Origin: Peptoniphilus_A sp022767005
GTDB taxonomy: Bacteria > Bacillota > Clostridia > Tissierellales > Peptoniphilaceae
Reading direction: 5' to 3'
NCBI RefSeq assembly: GCF_050315115.1
Contig: NZ_JBNPOJ010000006.1
Location: 1 to 64,000 of the forward strand
Length of the DNA stretch: 64,000 nucleotides
Both the position numbers and the translations under genes were made by a program. A model generated the notes under the pieces. That model had not been told where the DNA came from. It worked only from the letters and a program-made list of their open reading frames with translations, and did not search any database. Below, in pieces: positions 24,744 to 34,094 of this stretch. Each line of letters starts with the position of its first letter. Position 1 is the first letter of the stretch.

Positions 24744-25974
24744 TGCCTAAAATCCTCCTTACATCTTCAAGATGATCCACGAAATAATCAATTTCTTCAA
24801 CTGTATTATAAATTGCAAAGCTTGCTCTACAAGAGAAGTTTGACCCTAAAAATCTATGAAGAGGTTGAGCACAGTGATGTCCTGACCTTATTGCAATGCC
24901 ATAAGTATCTAAGATTGATGCAACATCGTGGGGATGAGCCTCTTTAAAGTTAAATGATATTACTGGAGCTCTATTTTTGTTGCTAGTTGTATAAACTTCA
25001 AGATATTCTAATTTTATTAATTTTTCATAACAATAGTCAGTTAAATATCTTTCGTACTCGTCAATCCTTTCCATGCCATATTTATTTACAAAATCAATGG
25101 CTGCTGCAAGGTTTACTGCACCTTCAACATTTGCAGTACCAGCTTCAAATCTTTGCGGTGCATTTAAAAAAGTTGTATGGTCTTCATAAACATACTCTAT
25201 CATATCGCCTCCTGTTAGGAAGGGTTCCATTTCATTTAATATGTCTTCTTTTCCATAAAGTACACCTATTCCTAGAGCAGAGTACATCTTATGACCAGAA
25301 AATGCCAAGAAGTCAACATCAAGTTCACTTACATTTACTTTTCTATGAGGCACAAGTTGTGCGCCGTCTAAAATAATTTTTGCCCTTGAATTTTCTCTAA
25401 CATACTTCACAATTTTTTCAATATCTGGATTTGTCCCTACTACATTAGATGCTCCTGTAATAGATAAAATCTTTGTCTTTTCCGTAACTTTTTCTTCTAT
25501 TTCAGAAAAAGGAATTTGCTTGTCCTCGTCTATATACAAATATTTTAATTTTGCGCCAGTTTTTCTAGCAACTTGTTGCCAAGGAACTAAATTTGAATGG
25601 TGCTCCATTATTGAAATTACAATTTCGTCGCCTTCACTTAAATTATTAAGTCCATAAGAATAGGCTATTAAATTTAATGCCTCTGTTGCATTTCTCAAAA
25701 ATACAATTTCACTTGCCTTTTTTGCTCCTACAAAATCAGCAACTTTTTGCCTTGCATTTTCATAAACTTCCGTCGATTTCATTGCAAGATAGTGAGCTCC
25801 CCTATGGGGGTTTCCATTTTCAGTTTCATAAAAATTTTGAATATTTTCTAAAATTTCACGAGGCTTTTGAGTTGTTGCTCCATTGTCAAAGTAGACAATA
25901 TTCTTTCCATTGGGTTTCAATTTTAAAAAAGGAAACTCTCTTCTTATATTTTCTATTTCTTTATTTGTAAACAT
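24733..25974 (-). CDS. sufS: Cysteine desulfurase SufS
   Basis: A 413-residue group II desulfurase. Signature segments are YFDNGATTQKPREILENI, the PLP lysine in FSGHKMYSALGIGVLYG and the active cysteine in RSGHHCAQPLHRFLG. It produces persulfide for SufU in the cytosol. It lies between sufD and sufU with overlapping or abutting ends. Confidence 0.96.
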   Translation of the reverse strand: MFTNKEIENIRREFPFLKLKPNGKNIVYFDNGATTQKPREILENIQNFYETENGNPHRGAHYLAMKSTEVYENARQKVADFVGAKKASEIVFLRNATEALNLIAYSYGLNNLSEGDEIVISIMEHHSNLVPWQQVARKTGAKLKYLYIDEDKQIPFSEIEEKVTEKTKILSITGASNVVGTNPDIEKIVKYVRENSRAKIILDGAQLVPHRKVNVSELDVDFLAFSGHKMYSALGIGVLYGKEDILNEMEPFLTGGDMIEYVYEDHTTFLNAPQRFEAGTANVEGAVNLAAAIDFVNKYGMERIDEYERYLTDYCYEKLIKLEYLEVYTTSNKNRAPVISFNFKEAHPHDVASILDTYGIAIRSGHHCAQPLHRFLGSNFSCRASFAIYNTVEEIDYFVDHLEDVRRILGIES

Positions 25975-25975
25975 A

Positions 25976-27022
25976 TTAATTTCCTCTCTTTATAATTTGT
26001 CTAACTGAATTCCAAACTTCCTCTTTTAATTTTTCATCTGCCAGTGCATCAATTGCTCGAGAAAATTTTGATTCAACTATTAGTGCTTCTGCTTCATCAT
26101 AACTAATTCCTCTGCTCATTAGATAAAATACTTGATTCATGTCGAGTTTTCCTGCACTTGATGCGTGATTGCCTACTACATCATCTTCGTGAGCAAGCAT
26201 TAGTGGCACTGAAATTGAGTTGACTGTGTCGTCAAGCAAAATTGAATACTCTTCTTCAGAGCCAACAGCCCCCTTTGCGCCTTCTATAAATTGTAAGTTT
26301 GACTTAAAATTTTTAAAGGATTTGTCCTTTAGTGCTCCATTTACCAAAATATCTGACTCAGTCTTTTTTCCTCTATGAATCATGTCGTAATTCATATTTA
26401 AATATTCCTCTTTTTGTCCAAAATAAATTGAATCTACAACTGAAGAGGATCTTTCACCAATAAGCTCTGCTTTATAGTTTGTGTATAGTTTTGATGCACC
26501 AAGTTCATATTGGTGAACAGATACCTTTGCGTCATCTTCTGTGAAAATTCCAATAGACTCGAGAACTAAAGATTTGTCATCATCTCTTACTATTACAAAA
26601 ACTTCTACTTCTGAATTTTCTTTTGCAAGAACTTTTATAACAGAATTCCTAAATTTTTCACCATTGCCTGAGGAAGTGTAGTCAAGTATAACTTTCAATT
26701 TTGAATTTTTTTCTGCAATTATGTGTTGAAGGTCAAAAAGTTCACAATACTCATCATCTAGTTCAAATAATTTGAAATCTTCTTTGACTTCTCCTTCCTT
26801 TGCCACATAGGAATTGTAATAGTTTAAATATTTTCTATTTAATTCCAGTGCGTCAGATGAAATTCCATATTTTATTTTTTCAAATTCAGAAATTTCTCCT
26901 GGATTTTTTTCTCCTTCTTCTCTATATAATTTCCCTTTGATTTCTGGGATTTTTATTTCAGTTTCATTTACCTTTAAAAAACTAAAAGTTTTAAAGGCAA
27001 TTTCATTTCCAATTATATTCAT
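25976..27022 (-). CDS. sufD: SufD Fe-S scaffold subunit
   Basis: A 348-residue SufB/SufD-family protein. The conserved C-terminal core has AHEDDVVGNHASSAGKLDMN and FYLMSRGISYDEAEALIVE. The N-terminal region is variable, as usual for SufD. It forms the SufBC2D scaffold complex with the products of the two upstream genes. Confidence 0.94.
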   Translation of the reverse strand: MNIIGNEIAFKTFSFLKVNETEIKIPEIKGKLYREEGEKNPGEISEFEKIKYGISSDALELNRKYLNYYNSYVAKEGEVKEDFKLFELDDEYCELFDLQHIIAEKNSKLKVILDYTSSGNGEKFRNSVIKVLAKENSEVEVFVIVRDDDKSLVLESIGIFTEDDAKVSVHQYELGASKLYTNYKAELIGERSSSVVDSIYFGQKEEYLNMNYDMIHRGKKTESDILVNGALKDKSFKNFKSNLQFIEGAKGAVGSEEEYSILLDDTVNSISVPLMLAHEDDVVGNHASSAGKLDMNQVFYLMSRGISYDEAEALIVESKFSRAIDALADEKLKEEVWNSVRQIIKRGN

Positions 27023-27029
27023 CTTTCAC

Positions 27030-28442
27030 CTACCCAATTGATCCAACAAGTTCAAGGTTAATTAGATTATTCATTTCAACTGCATATTCCATAGGAAGTT
27101 CCTTTGCAATTGGTTCTGCAAATCCTCTTACGACCATTTCCCTTGCTTCTTGTTCAGAAATTCCTCTTGACATCAAATAAAAAATCACAGAGTCACTAAT
27201 TCTTCCGATTTTTGCTTCATGTCCAATGTCAATGTCATTATTCTCTATTTTTATAGTTGGTATTGTGTCTGAACGGGACTCGCTATCAAGCATTAAAGAT
27301 TCACATGAAGTTGAATTCTTTGAGCCCACTGCATTTTCCTTTATCTCAACAAGTCCTCTATAAATAGCAATTCCTCCAGATTTTGAAATTGATTTTGTGT
27401 TAATAGTTGACTTAGTATGAGGTGCTGCGTGAACAACTTGTGCACCAGTGTCGAGATTTTGTCCTTCCCCTGCAAAAGAAATTCCAGTAAATTCACTGCT
27501 TGCATTTTCTCCAACTAAAATTGATGCCGGATATAGCATTGAAACTTTTGAACCAAAGGAACCTGAAACCCATTCAATTTTTCCATTTTTCTCAACAATA
27601 GCTCTCTTTGTATTTAAGTTATACATATTTCTCGACCAATTTTCTATTGTTGAGTATCTTAGAGTTGCATTTTCGCCAACAAAAAGTTCAACGGCTCCTG
27701 CATGAAGATTTATTACATTGTACTTTGGAGCAGAACAACCTTCGATGAAATGACAATAAGCATCTTCTTCCACAATTATAAGGGTATGTTCAAATTGACC
27801 TGCGCCTGGTGCGTTAAGCCTGAAATAAGATTGTAAAGGTATGTCTACATTTACTCCCTTTGGAACATATACAAAGGAGCCACCAGACCAAACTGCATAG
27901 TGAAGAGCTGCATATTTGTGAAGATTTGGAGTGATACATTTTCCAAAATACTTTTTTACAATTTCTGGATATTTTTTTAGTCCAGTTTCAAAATCTGTAT
28001 AAATTACTCCTTGGTCAGACAAATATTTTTGAATATTGTGATATACAACTTCAGAATCATATTGTGCCCCAACTCCAGACAACATAAATTCCTTCTCCGC
28101 TTCAGGAATCCCTAGTTTGTCAAAGGTATCCCTTATTTCTTCTGGAACATTTTTCCAGTCATCACTCATATCTGCATCAGGTCTAATATAAGTTGTAATT
28201 TCATCCATATCGACTTCAGATAAATCTGGACCCCACTCTGGATTTTTCTTTTCGTTGAAAATTTTTAATGCTTTAAGTCTACTTTCAAGCATCCATTCCG
28301 GTTCTTCCTTTTCCTTGGAAATTTGTCTAACAATTTCTTCTGTAAGACCCTTTTCAGTCTTTGATCTATAGGTAAATTTATTTTTAATGTCGTAGACTCC
28401 ACGATCCATGTCTTCTACATAGGTTTTTTTTATCTTAGTCAA
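27030..28442 (-). CDS. sufB: SufB Fe-S scaffold subunit
   Basis: A 470-residue scaffold protein of normal length. Characteristic blocks are AALHYAVWSGGSFVYVPKG, HFIEGCSAPKY (with the conserved cysteine), KNSTSCESLMLDSESRSDT and HEAKIGRISDSVIFYLMSRG. It assembles Fe-S clusters with SufC and SufD. It abuts sufC directly. Confidence 0.96.
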   Translation of the reverse strand: MTKIKKTYVEDMDRGVYDIKNKFTYRSKTEKGLTEEIVRQISKEKEEPEWMLESRLKALKIFNEKKNPEWGPDLSEVDMDEITTYIRPDADMSDDWKNVPEEIRDTFDKLGIPEAEKEFMLSGVGAQYDSEVVYHNIQKYLSDQGVIYTDFETGLKKYPEIVKKYFGKCITPNLHKYAALHYAVWSGGSFVYVPKGVNVDIPLQSYFRLNAPGAGQFEHTLIIVEEDAYCHFIEGCSAPKYNVINLHAGAVELFVGENATLRYSTIENWSRNMYNLNTKRAIVEKNGKIEWVSGSFGSKVSMLYPASILVGENASSEFTGISFAGEGQNLDTGAQVVHAAPHTKSTINTKSISKSGGIAIYRGLVEIKENAVGSKNSTSCESLMLDSESRSDTIPTIKIENNDIDIGHEAKIGRISDSVIFYLMSRGISEQEAREMVVRGFAEPIAKELPMEYAVEMNNLINLELVGSIG

Positions 28443-29189
28443 TTATTTCACCTCTTCTCTTATCCAATTGAATCCATCCTCTTCGATTTTATCAATTAGA
28501 GAAGCGTCTCCTTCTTTTACAATTTGTCCATCTAAAATTACATGAACAAAATCTGGTTTAATGTTGTCAATTAATTCCTTGTGGTGAGTAATAATTAAAA
28601 CTGCATTGCCTTTATTCAAGAATTTTTCAATTCCCCTTGATACAATTCTCGTTGCATCAACATCAAGCCCTGAATCAGTTTCATCTAAAATTGCAAGTTT
28701 TGGATTTAACATGAGCATTTGAAGAATTTCATTTTTCTTTTTTTCTCCACCAGAAAAGCCGACATTAAGATATCTTTCAGCGTAAGAAGAATCCATTTTT
28801 AACTCTTCCATTTCCTTCTTTATTTCCTTTTTAAATTTTAAAATAGAAATTGTCTTATCTTCCTTCAAAGATTTTGCAGTTCTAATAAAATTCTCCACAG
28901 AAATTCCCGGAACTTCTTCGGGAGTTTGGAAAGACATAAAAAGTCCCTTATTTGCCCTCTTATCAGTTGTAAGGTCTGTAATATCTTCTCCATCAAAAAA
29001 TATTTTTCCGCTAGTTACATTGTAAACTGGATTATCCATGATTACATTGGCAAGTGTGGATTTTCCAGAACCATTTGGTCCCATAATTACGTGCACTTCG
29101 CCATAATTAATTTTTAAATTTATATTTTTTAAAATTTCCTTATCTTCCACGCCTGCACTTAAATTTTCAATTCTCAATAACTCTGTCAT
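28443..29189 (-). CDS. sufC: SufC Fe-S assembly ATPase
   Basis: A 248-residue ABC-type ATPase without a membrane domain. It contains Walker A GPNGSGKST, the Q-loop region SFQTPEEVPGISVENF typical of SufC, signature FSGGEKKKNEILQML and Walker B AILDETDSGLDVDA. It powers SufBD remodelling. The start at 29189 is chosen because GGAGG lies a few bases upstream; an ATG eleven codons earlier has no such site. First gene of the operon sufC-B-D-S-U-rrf2-nifS-AI2E. Confidence 0.95.
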   Translation of the reverse strand: MTELLRIENLSAGVEDKEILKNINLKINYGEVHVIMGPNGSGKSTLANVIMDNPVYNVTSGKIFFDGEDITDLTTDKRANKGLFMSFQTPEEVPGISVENFIRTAKSLKEDKTISILKFKKEIKKEMEELKMDSSYAERYLNVGFSGGEKKKNEILQMLMLNPKLAILDETDSGLDVDATRIVSRGIEKFLNKGNAVLIITHHKELIDNIKPDFVHVILDGQIVKEGDASLIDKIEEDGFNWIREEVK

Positions 29190-29248
29190 ACTTCCTCCAT
29201 TTATAAAAAATAATTCATACAAAATTACTATGTTTTTTTCTATTAACT

Positions 29249-29276
29249 ATAATAACACAACTCTTTTAATAATCAA
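29249..29276 (-). promoter_or_regulatory. Probable promoter of the suf operon
   Basis: On the minus strand TTGATT (29276-29271), a 16-bp spacer and TATTAT (29254-29249), about 60 bp upstream of sufC. The -35 box has two mismatches, so this is a moderate call. Confidence 0.5.
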
Positions 29277-29289
29277 ACATTATTTGAAA

Positions 29290-29317
29290 ATAAAAAAAAC
29301 TAGGCTTAACCTAGTTT
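29290..29317 (-). terminator. Terminator of the ychF-yraN unit
   Basis: AAACTAGG (29297-29304) and CCTAGTTT (29310-29317) form an 8-bp stem with a T-run on the minus strand. It reaches into the yraN stop codon. Confidence 0.85.
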
Positions 29318-29675
29318 ATGAAAGCGTAAATGCCGACTCTATGTGATTGATTTCCTTTTCATTAAAATAAATTTCAATTATATCAAAGCGAACCATTATG
29401 TCGTAAAGATTTTTTTCCATAATATACGCTGTGGCAGTTTGAATTATATTTTGCATTTTAAATTCCGTAACAGCTTCGTAGGCATCGCCATATTTTCTCG
29501 AGTTACGAGATTTTACTTCAACAAAGACAATCTCTTCTTTATCCCTTGCTATTATGTCAATTTCTGTGCCAAGAGCTCTATAATTTCTCTCTAAAATTAC
29601 ATAACCCTTTTTCTCCAAAAATTTTGTAGCAATGCCTTCTCCACGATTGCCAAAAAATAAATTGTGTCCTACCAT
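29316..29675 (-). CDS. YraN/UPF0102 family endonuclease-like protein
   Basis: A 119-residue protein with a restriction-endonuclease-like fold: GNRGEGIATKFLEKKGYVIL, then LGTEIDIIARDKEEIVFVEVKSR with the D-x(n)-E-x-K catalytic pattern, and AYEAVTEFKMQNI. A nuclease role is inferred from the fold, and its cellular task is unknown. It overlaps rnhB by 7 bp in the conserved rbgA-rnhB-yraN order. Confidence 0.9.
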   Translation of the reverse strand: MVGHNLFFGNRGEGIATKFLEKKGYVILERNYRALGTEIDIIARDKEEIVFVEVKSRNSRKYGDAYEAVTEFKMQNIIQTATAYIMEKNLYDIMVRFDIIEIYFNEKEINHIESAFTLS

Positions 29676-30286
29676 AGTTTCATATTCTTCAAAAAAGATT
29701 TTCTGTGCATATCAGTTGGGCCATAAGCCTTTAGAGCATCTCTATGATATTTTGTAGCATATCCCTTGTGTTTTTCAATGCCATAATGAGGATATTCTTC
29801 TGCCCACTTGTTGCAAAGATCATCTCGATAAACTTTTGCAATAATTGAAGCACAGGCAATGGAATAGCAAGACTCATCGCCCTTAATAATTGCATGTTGA
29901 AAAATCCCAGTTTCTATGGTTTCTGCGTCTATTAAAACACAATCTGCATTAATCTTTTTATTTTCCTTGTCGCGCAAATTTTCAAGAGCATTTATCATGG
30001 AAATGTGAGTCGCCATTTTTATATTTACTTTATCAATAATATCTGCACTTGCCCTTCCAATTCCAACAGCAATGCAAGATTCTAAAATTTTTGTATAGAG
30101 TTCTTCCCTTTTTTTAGGTGTTAACTTTTTTGAATCATTTACTCCATTGATGTACTCGTCCCTTGGCATAATAATTGCACAAGAAACTACATCGCCAAAA
30201 AGGCAGCCCCTTCCAACTTCGTCAATTCCGCAAATATTTTTGTATCCCTTGTCGTAATATTCATCTTCAAATTTATAAAAATTCAT
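29669..30286 (-). CDS. rnhB: Ribonuclease HII
   Basis: A 205-residue RNase HII. The first active-site block is GIDEVGRGCLFGDVV (Asp-Glu), with later acidic residues in VLIDAETIETG and the SIIAKVYRDDLC segment. It removes ribonucleotides from RNA/DNA hybrids and misincorporated ribonucleotides from DNA. It overlaps rbgA by 14 bp. Confidence 0.95.
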   Translation of the reverse strand: MNFYKFEDEYYDKGYKNICGIDEVGRGCLFGDVVSCAIIMPRDEYINGVNDSKKLTPKKREELYTKILESCIAVGIGRASADIIDKVNIKMATHISMINALENLRDKENKKINADCVLIDAETIETGIFQHAIIKGDESCYSIACASIIAKVYRDDLCNKWAEEYPHYGIEKHKGYATKYHRDALKAYGPTDMHRKSFLKNMKLW

Positions 30287-31124
30287 CTGGTTCCTCCAAG
30301 GTTATTCTTCCAAGAGTTCCCTTCCTAAATTCATCTAAAATAATTCCAGAAACTTTTTCATAATCTATTAATCCACCGCGCATAAGTGCGCCTCTGTTCT
30401 TTCCAATTTCGTCCATGATTTCAATTGGTTTCATATTTTCGACATTGGAAATTTTATATCTCTCTTCTATTGACTTTGGCACAATTTTTTTTAATTTTTC
30501 AATTAATTTTAAAGAGAGAGTTTCTCTATCCATAATTTCATCCTTTATCGCACCCGTAAAGGCTAGATTAAGTCCAACTTTTTCTTCAAACTTTTGCCAC
30601 AAAACTCCCGGCGTGTCTAACAGATGAAGTTTTGAATGAATTTTTATCCACTGATTTGTCTTTGTAACTCCAGGTCTGTTCCCAGTTTTTGCAGATTTTG
30701 TGCCAGAAATCGAATTTATAAAAGTTGATTTTCCAGAATTTGGTATACCTACAATCATTGCACGAAGCGGCCCCTTATTAAGACCCTTGTCCTTATATTT
30801 TTTTATCTCTTCAGACATTAGTTCCTCAGATTTCTTTACGACTAGAGCCACATTTGGCTTCATTGCATTGTAAGAAATCGCAAAATTATTTTCATCGGTA
30901 ATTCTTCTCATCCACTCTTCATTTAATTTTGGATTTGATAAATCAGACTTATTAAATATTAAAAGTCTTTTTTTATTTTTTAAAAGGTCCTTAAAAAGAG
31001 GATTTCTACTTGAGAAGGGAATGCGAGAATCAATAATCTCTATTACAAAATCCACGAGTTTTAATTTTTTCTCAATATCCTCAATTGTCTTTTTCATATG
31101 ACCTGGATACCAGTTAATATTCAT
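30273..31124 (-). CDS. rbgA: Ribosome biogenesis GTPase RbgA (YlqF)
   Basis: A 283-residue circularly permuted GTPase. The order is MNINWYPGHMKKT at the N-terminus, G4 NKSDL (about 57-61), G1 GIPNSGKST (about 125-133), G2 in NRPGVTKTNQW and G3 DTPG; a C-terminal RNA-binding domain follows. It acts late in 50S assembly by recruiting L16 and other proteins. It starts directly after the Cof phosphatase stop codon. Confidence 0.95.
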   Translation of the reverse strand: MNINWYPGHMKKTIEDIEKKLKLVDFVIEIIDSRIPFSSRNPLFKDLLKNKKRLLIFNKSDLSNPKLNEEWMRRITDENNFAISYNAMKPNVALVVKKSEELMSEEIKKYKDKGLNKGPLRAMIVGIPNSGKSTFINSISGTKSAKTGNRPGVTKTNQWIKIHSKLHLLDTPGVLWQKFEEKVGLNLAFTGAIKDEIMDRETLSLKLIEKLKKIVPKSIEERYKISNVENMKPIEIMDEIGKNRGALMRGGLIDYEKVSGIILDEFRKGTLGRITLEEPDEFL

Positions 31125-31952
31125 TTAATCACCAAATAAAACCTTGTCTAAAATTTTTACTGCTCCATCATTATTATTATCATAATCAGAAACTACATCT
31201 GCAACTTCTCTAAGTCTTTTTACTCCATTTTTCATTGCAATGCCAAGTCCAACATTTTCTATTAGCATTACATCGTTAGAATCATCGCCAATAGCAGCAA
31301 CATTTTTTAAATCCACATTTCTATTTTCTGCATATTTTTTTATCCCAAAAAATTTGTCGCCGCTTTTTTGTAAAACTTCAAGCATCCACTTTGGCTCTCT
31401 TCTAATTTTCATAATGTGAAAATTAAATCTGTCAGAAATTTCATCTCTCATTCTGTTTCTAAGAGCAACTAAATCATCATGACTTCCAGCAAATACAATT
31501 GAAAGTGGATTGCCCTTTATGTTTTCAAAATCATCTACTCCAAGATTCCTTCCCTTAAAAGCATCAACATAGGAGCCTTCAAAACTTTCAAAGTTCTTTT
31601 TCTTGTAAACAAGATCTATGCCATCATCCCTTTCAATATGAAGTGATGTGTAGACATTATCATTATCGTCAAAACTCATTACTCTTTTTAAATCCTCTTT
31701 GCTAATTGGATTTACATACTCAACTTTTCCAGTGAGATTACTCCTAATTACATTTCCATTATTGCAAATAAGGTCGATGTCCACATTATCTCCCACAAAT
31801 TTGTGAGCAGAATAATATTCACGTCCAGTAGCAACTACGGGAATAATATTATTGGATTTTAGTTTTTCCACAAAGGATTCAAAACTCTTCGTAATAACTT
31901 TATCCGTAGTTAAAAGAGTTTCGTCTAAATCCATAGAAACAATTTTAATCAT
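31125..31952 (-). CDS. Cof-type HAD-superfamily phosphatase
   Basis: A 275-residue HAD phosphatase of the Cof/IIB type. Motif I is MDLDETLLTTD (residues about 7-17), motif II TGREYYS, motif III lysine in SGDKFFGIKKY and motif IV IGDDSNDVMLIENVGLGIAM; the cap domain lies between motifs II and III. Such enzymes hydrolyse sugar phosphates or flavin/PLP-type phosphates; the substrate is not predictable. It lies between ychF and rbgA with gaps under 10 bp. Confidence 0.9.
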   Translation of the reverse strand: MIKIVSMDLDETLLTTDKVITKSFESFVEKLKSNNIIPVVATGREYYSAHKFVGDNVDIDLICNNGNVIRSNLTGKVEYVNPISKEDLKRVMSFDDNDNVYTSLHIERDDGIDLVYKKKNFESFEGSYVDAFKGRNLGVDDFENIKGNPLSIVFAGSHDDLVALRNRMRDEISDRFNFHIMKIRREPKWMLEVLQKSGDKFFGIKKYAENRNVDLKNVAAIGDDSNDVMLIENVGLGIAMKNGVKRLREVADVVSDYDNNNDGAVKILDKVLFGD

Positions 31953-31959
31953 AAATCAC

Positions 31960-33048
31960 CTATACATTAAATTTAAATACAATTACATCGCCATCTTCAA
32001 CGACATAATCCTTTCCTTCACTTCTAATAAGTCCCTTCTCTCTTGCGACGGCAACAGAACCTGACTCAACTAAATCCTTGTAGCTAACTGTATCAGCTTT
32101 AATAAATCCTCTTTCCATGTCGGAGTGAATTTTTCCAGCAGCAGTTGGAGCCTTTGAACCCTTCTTAATAGTCCATGCTCTAGTTTCCATCTCGCCAGTA
32201 GTTAAGAAAGAAATTAACCCGAGAAGTTTGTAACTTGACTTAATCAATTTATCTAATCCAGATGAATCAAGACCAAGTTCTTCAAGGAAAAGTTCCTTTT
32301 CATCGTCGTCAAGAGTAGCAATTTCAGCTTCAATTTCTGCTGATATTACAACAACTTCATCGCCAGTTTTTTCTGCATATTCTTTTACTTTTTTCACATA
32401 TTCGTTATCTTCTTTGTTTAAATCTTCTTCAGAAACATTGCACACATATATTACAGGTTTTGCACTTAAAAGAGAATAATTTTTTATGATTTTTTCTTCT
32501 TCCTCGTCAAGCTCAACCTCTCTTGCAGCTTTTCCCTTTTCAAGAGCATTTTTGATTTTTTCCAAAAGGTCTCTTTCCTTTGCAAGAGATTTTTCTGCTC
32601 TCGCCTTTTTTACAACCTTTGAATATCTATTTTCAACTTGTTCAAGGTCAGAAAAAATTAATTCTAAATTTATATTTTCAATATCACGAATAGGGTCAAT
32701 AGATCCATCCACATGAATAATATTTTCGTCATCAAAACATCTTACTACATGAACAATGGCATCAACTTCACGAATATTTGATAAAAATTGATTTCCAAGT
32801 CCTTCGCCCTTGCTTGCACCTTTAACAAGCCCAGCAATGTCATAAAATTCTATATTTGTGTGAACTATTTTTTGTGAATTGCTTAATTTAGCAAGGACAT
32901 CCAATCGTTCATCGGGTACATTTACAACTCCAATATTTGGCTCAATAGTTGCAAAGGGATAATTTGCAGCTTCAGCACCAGCACTTGTAAGAGCATTAAA
33001 TAAAGTTGACTTACCAACATTAGGTAGTCCTACGATTCCAAGTTTCAT
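31960..33048 (-). CDS. ychF: Redox-regulated ATPase YchF (OLA1 family)
   Basis: A 362-residue Obg-related NTPase: G1 GLPNVGKSTLFNAL, the block AANYPFATIEPNIGVV, G3 FYDIAGLVKGASKGEGLGNQ, and a C-terminal TGS domain ending VEDGDVIVFKFNV. The family prefers ATP and is linked to ribosome and stress functions. GGAGG seven bases before 33048 supports that start over one six codons upstream. Confidence 0.94.
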   Translation of the reverse strand: MKLGIVGLPNVGKSTLFNALTSAGAEAANYPFATIEPNIGVVNVPDERLDVLAKLSNSQKIVHTNIEFYDIAGLVKGASKGEGLGNQFLSNIREVDAIVHVVRCFDDENIIHVDGSIDPIRDIENINLELIFSDLEQVENRYSKVVKKARAEKSLAKERDLLEKIKNALEKGKAAREVELDEEEEKIIKNYSLLSAKPVIYVCNVSEEDLNKEDNEYVKKVKEYAEKTGDEVVVISAEIEAEIATLDDDEKELFLEELGLDSSGLDKLIKSSYKLLGLISFLTTGEMETRAWTIKKGSKAPTAAGKIHSDMERGFIKADTVSYKDLVESGSVAVAREKGLIRSEGKDYVVEDGDVIVFKFNV

Positions 33049-33107
33049 TAGAAAACCTCCATTCAAATTAAAATTATATCATAATTAAAAAGCATAGGTC
33101 TATTAAT

Positions 33108-33143
33108 AAAAAAATAGTGTCAGTCTTTACAACTAACACTATT
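33108..33143 (-). terminator. Terminator of the stalk-domain protein gene
   Basis: Inverted repeat with arms ATAGTGTCAGT (33114-33124) and ACTAACACTAT (33132-33142), one mismatch, and a T-run on the minus strand. Confidence 0.8.
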
Positions 33144-33166
33144 ATGATTAACACTTAAATTATATT

Positions 33167-34084
33167 TTATTTAGAACCATTTATCAGACCTAATATCTTT
33201 TTTCCTACATTAACACTCAGGTTCTTGTACTTAGTTTTGCCATTACCTATTCCATATGATACATAATATTTATTCCCAATTTTATTTTCTGGAATAAATG
33301 TGAAGGTTATATCATCATCCTTATCAGCTTTTATATTTACTATAACCGTTCCCTTATATGGTTCGTTTTTTAGTGGGTCTTCTGGTCCTTGACTACTAAT
33401 GTTTTTTATGATTGTGTCCAAAATATCTTCTTTCAACTTACCTATTACAATAAAAGATTTAATATTTAGATCTTCATCTGTAATTACTTCTATATTCATA
33501 GATTGACATCCAATAGTCTTGTTATCAAGTGTAAATTTTTTATCATTTACTTTGCTTATTTCACTTGTGTTTAAAGTTATATATTCACTCTTTTGATTCA
33601 TTGGAATTTTATAAATTTCACAAATTTCTTTTAAAGGCACATAGTTATCTCCATTAATCAAGTACATCTGCATTCCTTTAATTTCTTGTTTCTTTCCATT
33701 ATCTTTATTTTCTTTTGAATAAGCAATTAATTTATGACTTGAATTAAAAATCTTTATTTTTTTATCAGATTTTACAGGCTTAATTTTAATGGAATTCTTC
33801 ATTTTCAACATCTTTGGTTGGATATTTAACATTACGCTATTTGATGCACTATCATAATTCACAAAACTATCATTTTGTTTGTCGAAAAAATCTAGGAAAT
33901 CCCTTAATTTAATGAATAGGGCATCTTTCATATAAAAAGCTTGGATATCTTCTCCGCAATAATTTATTTCACACTTTACTGCATAAATTTCTTTACTTTT
34001 TGCTTGGGATATACTGGGGATAAGAACCATCCCCAGTATGAAGATAAATAAAATTTTTAACGATTGTTTTATCATACTATCCAC
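33167..34084 (-). CDS. Secreted protein with copper-amine-oxidase-N (stalk) like domains
   Basis: A 305-residue exported protein with an N-terminal signal peptide (SLKILFIFILGMVLIPSISQA). Two short segments, DALFIKLRDFLDFFDKQN and DNYVPLKEICEIYKIP, resemble the repeats of the copper amine oxidase N-terminal (stalk) domain common in clostridial surface proteins. The C-terminal half is not recognised. It follows the broken YcdB-like gene by 10 bp, so the two were probably one operon of cell-surface proteins. No catalytic motif is visible. Confidence 0.65.
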   Translation of the reverse strand: MDSMIKQSLKILFIFILGMVLIPSISQAKSKEIYAVKCEINYCGEDIQAFYMKDALFIKLRDFLDFFDKQNDSFVNYDSASNSVMLNIQPKMLKMKNSIKIKPVKSDKKIKIFNSSHKLIAYSKENKDNGKKQEIKGMQMYLINGDNYVPLKEICEIYKIPMNQKSEYITLNTSEISKVNDKKFTLDNKTIGCQSMNIEVITDEDLNIKSFIVIGKLKEDILDTIIKNISSQGPEDPLKNEPYKGTVIVNIKADKDDDITFTFIPENKIGNKYYVSYGIGNGKTKYKNLSVNVGKKILGLINGSK

Positions 34085-34094
34085 CTTTTAAACT

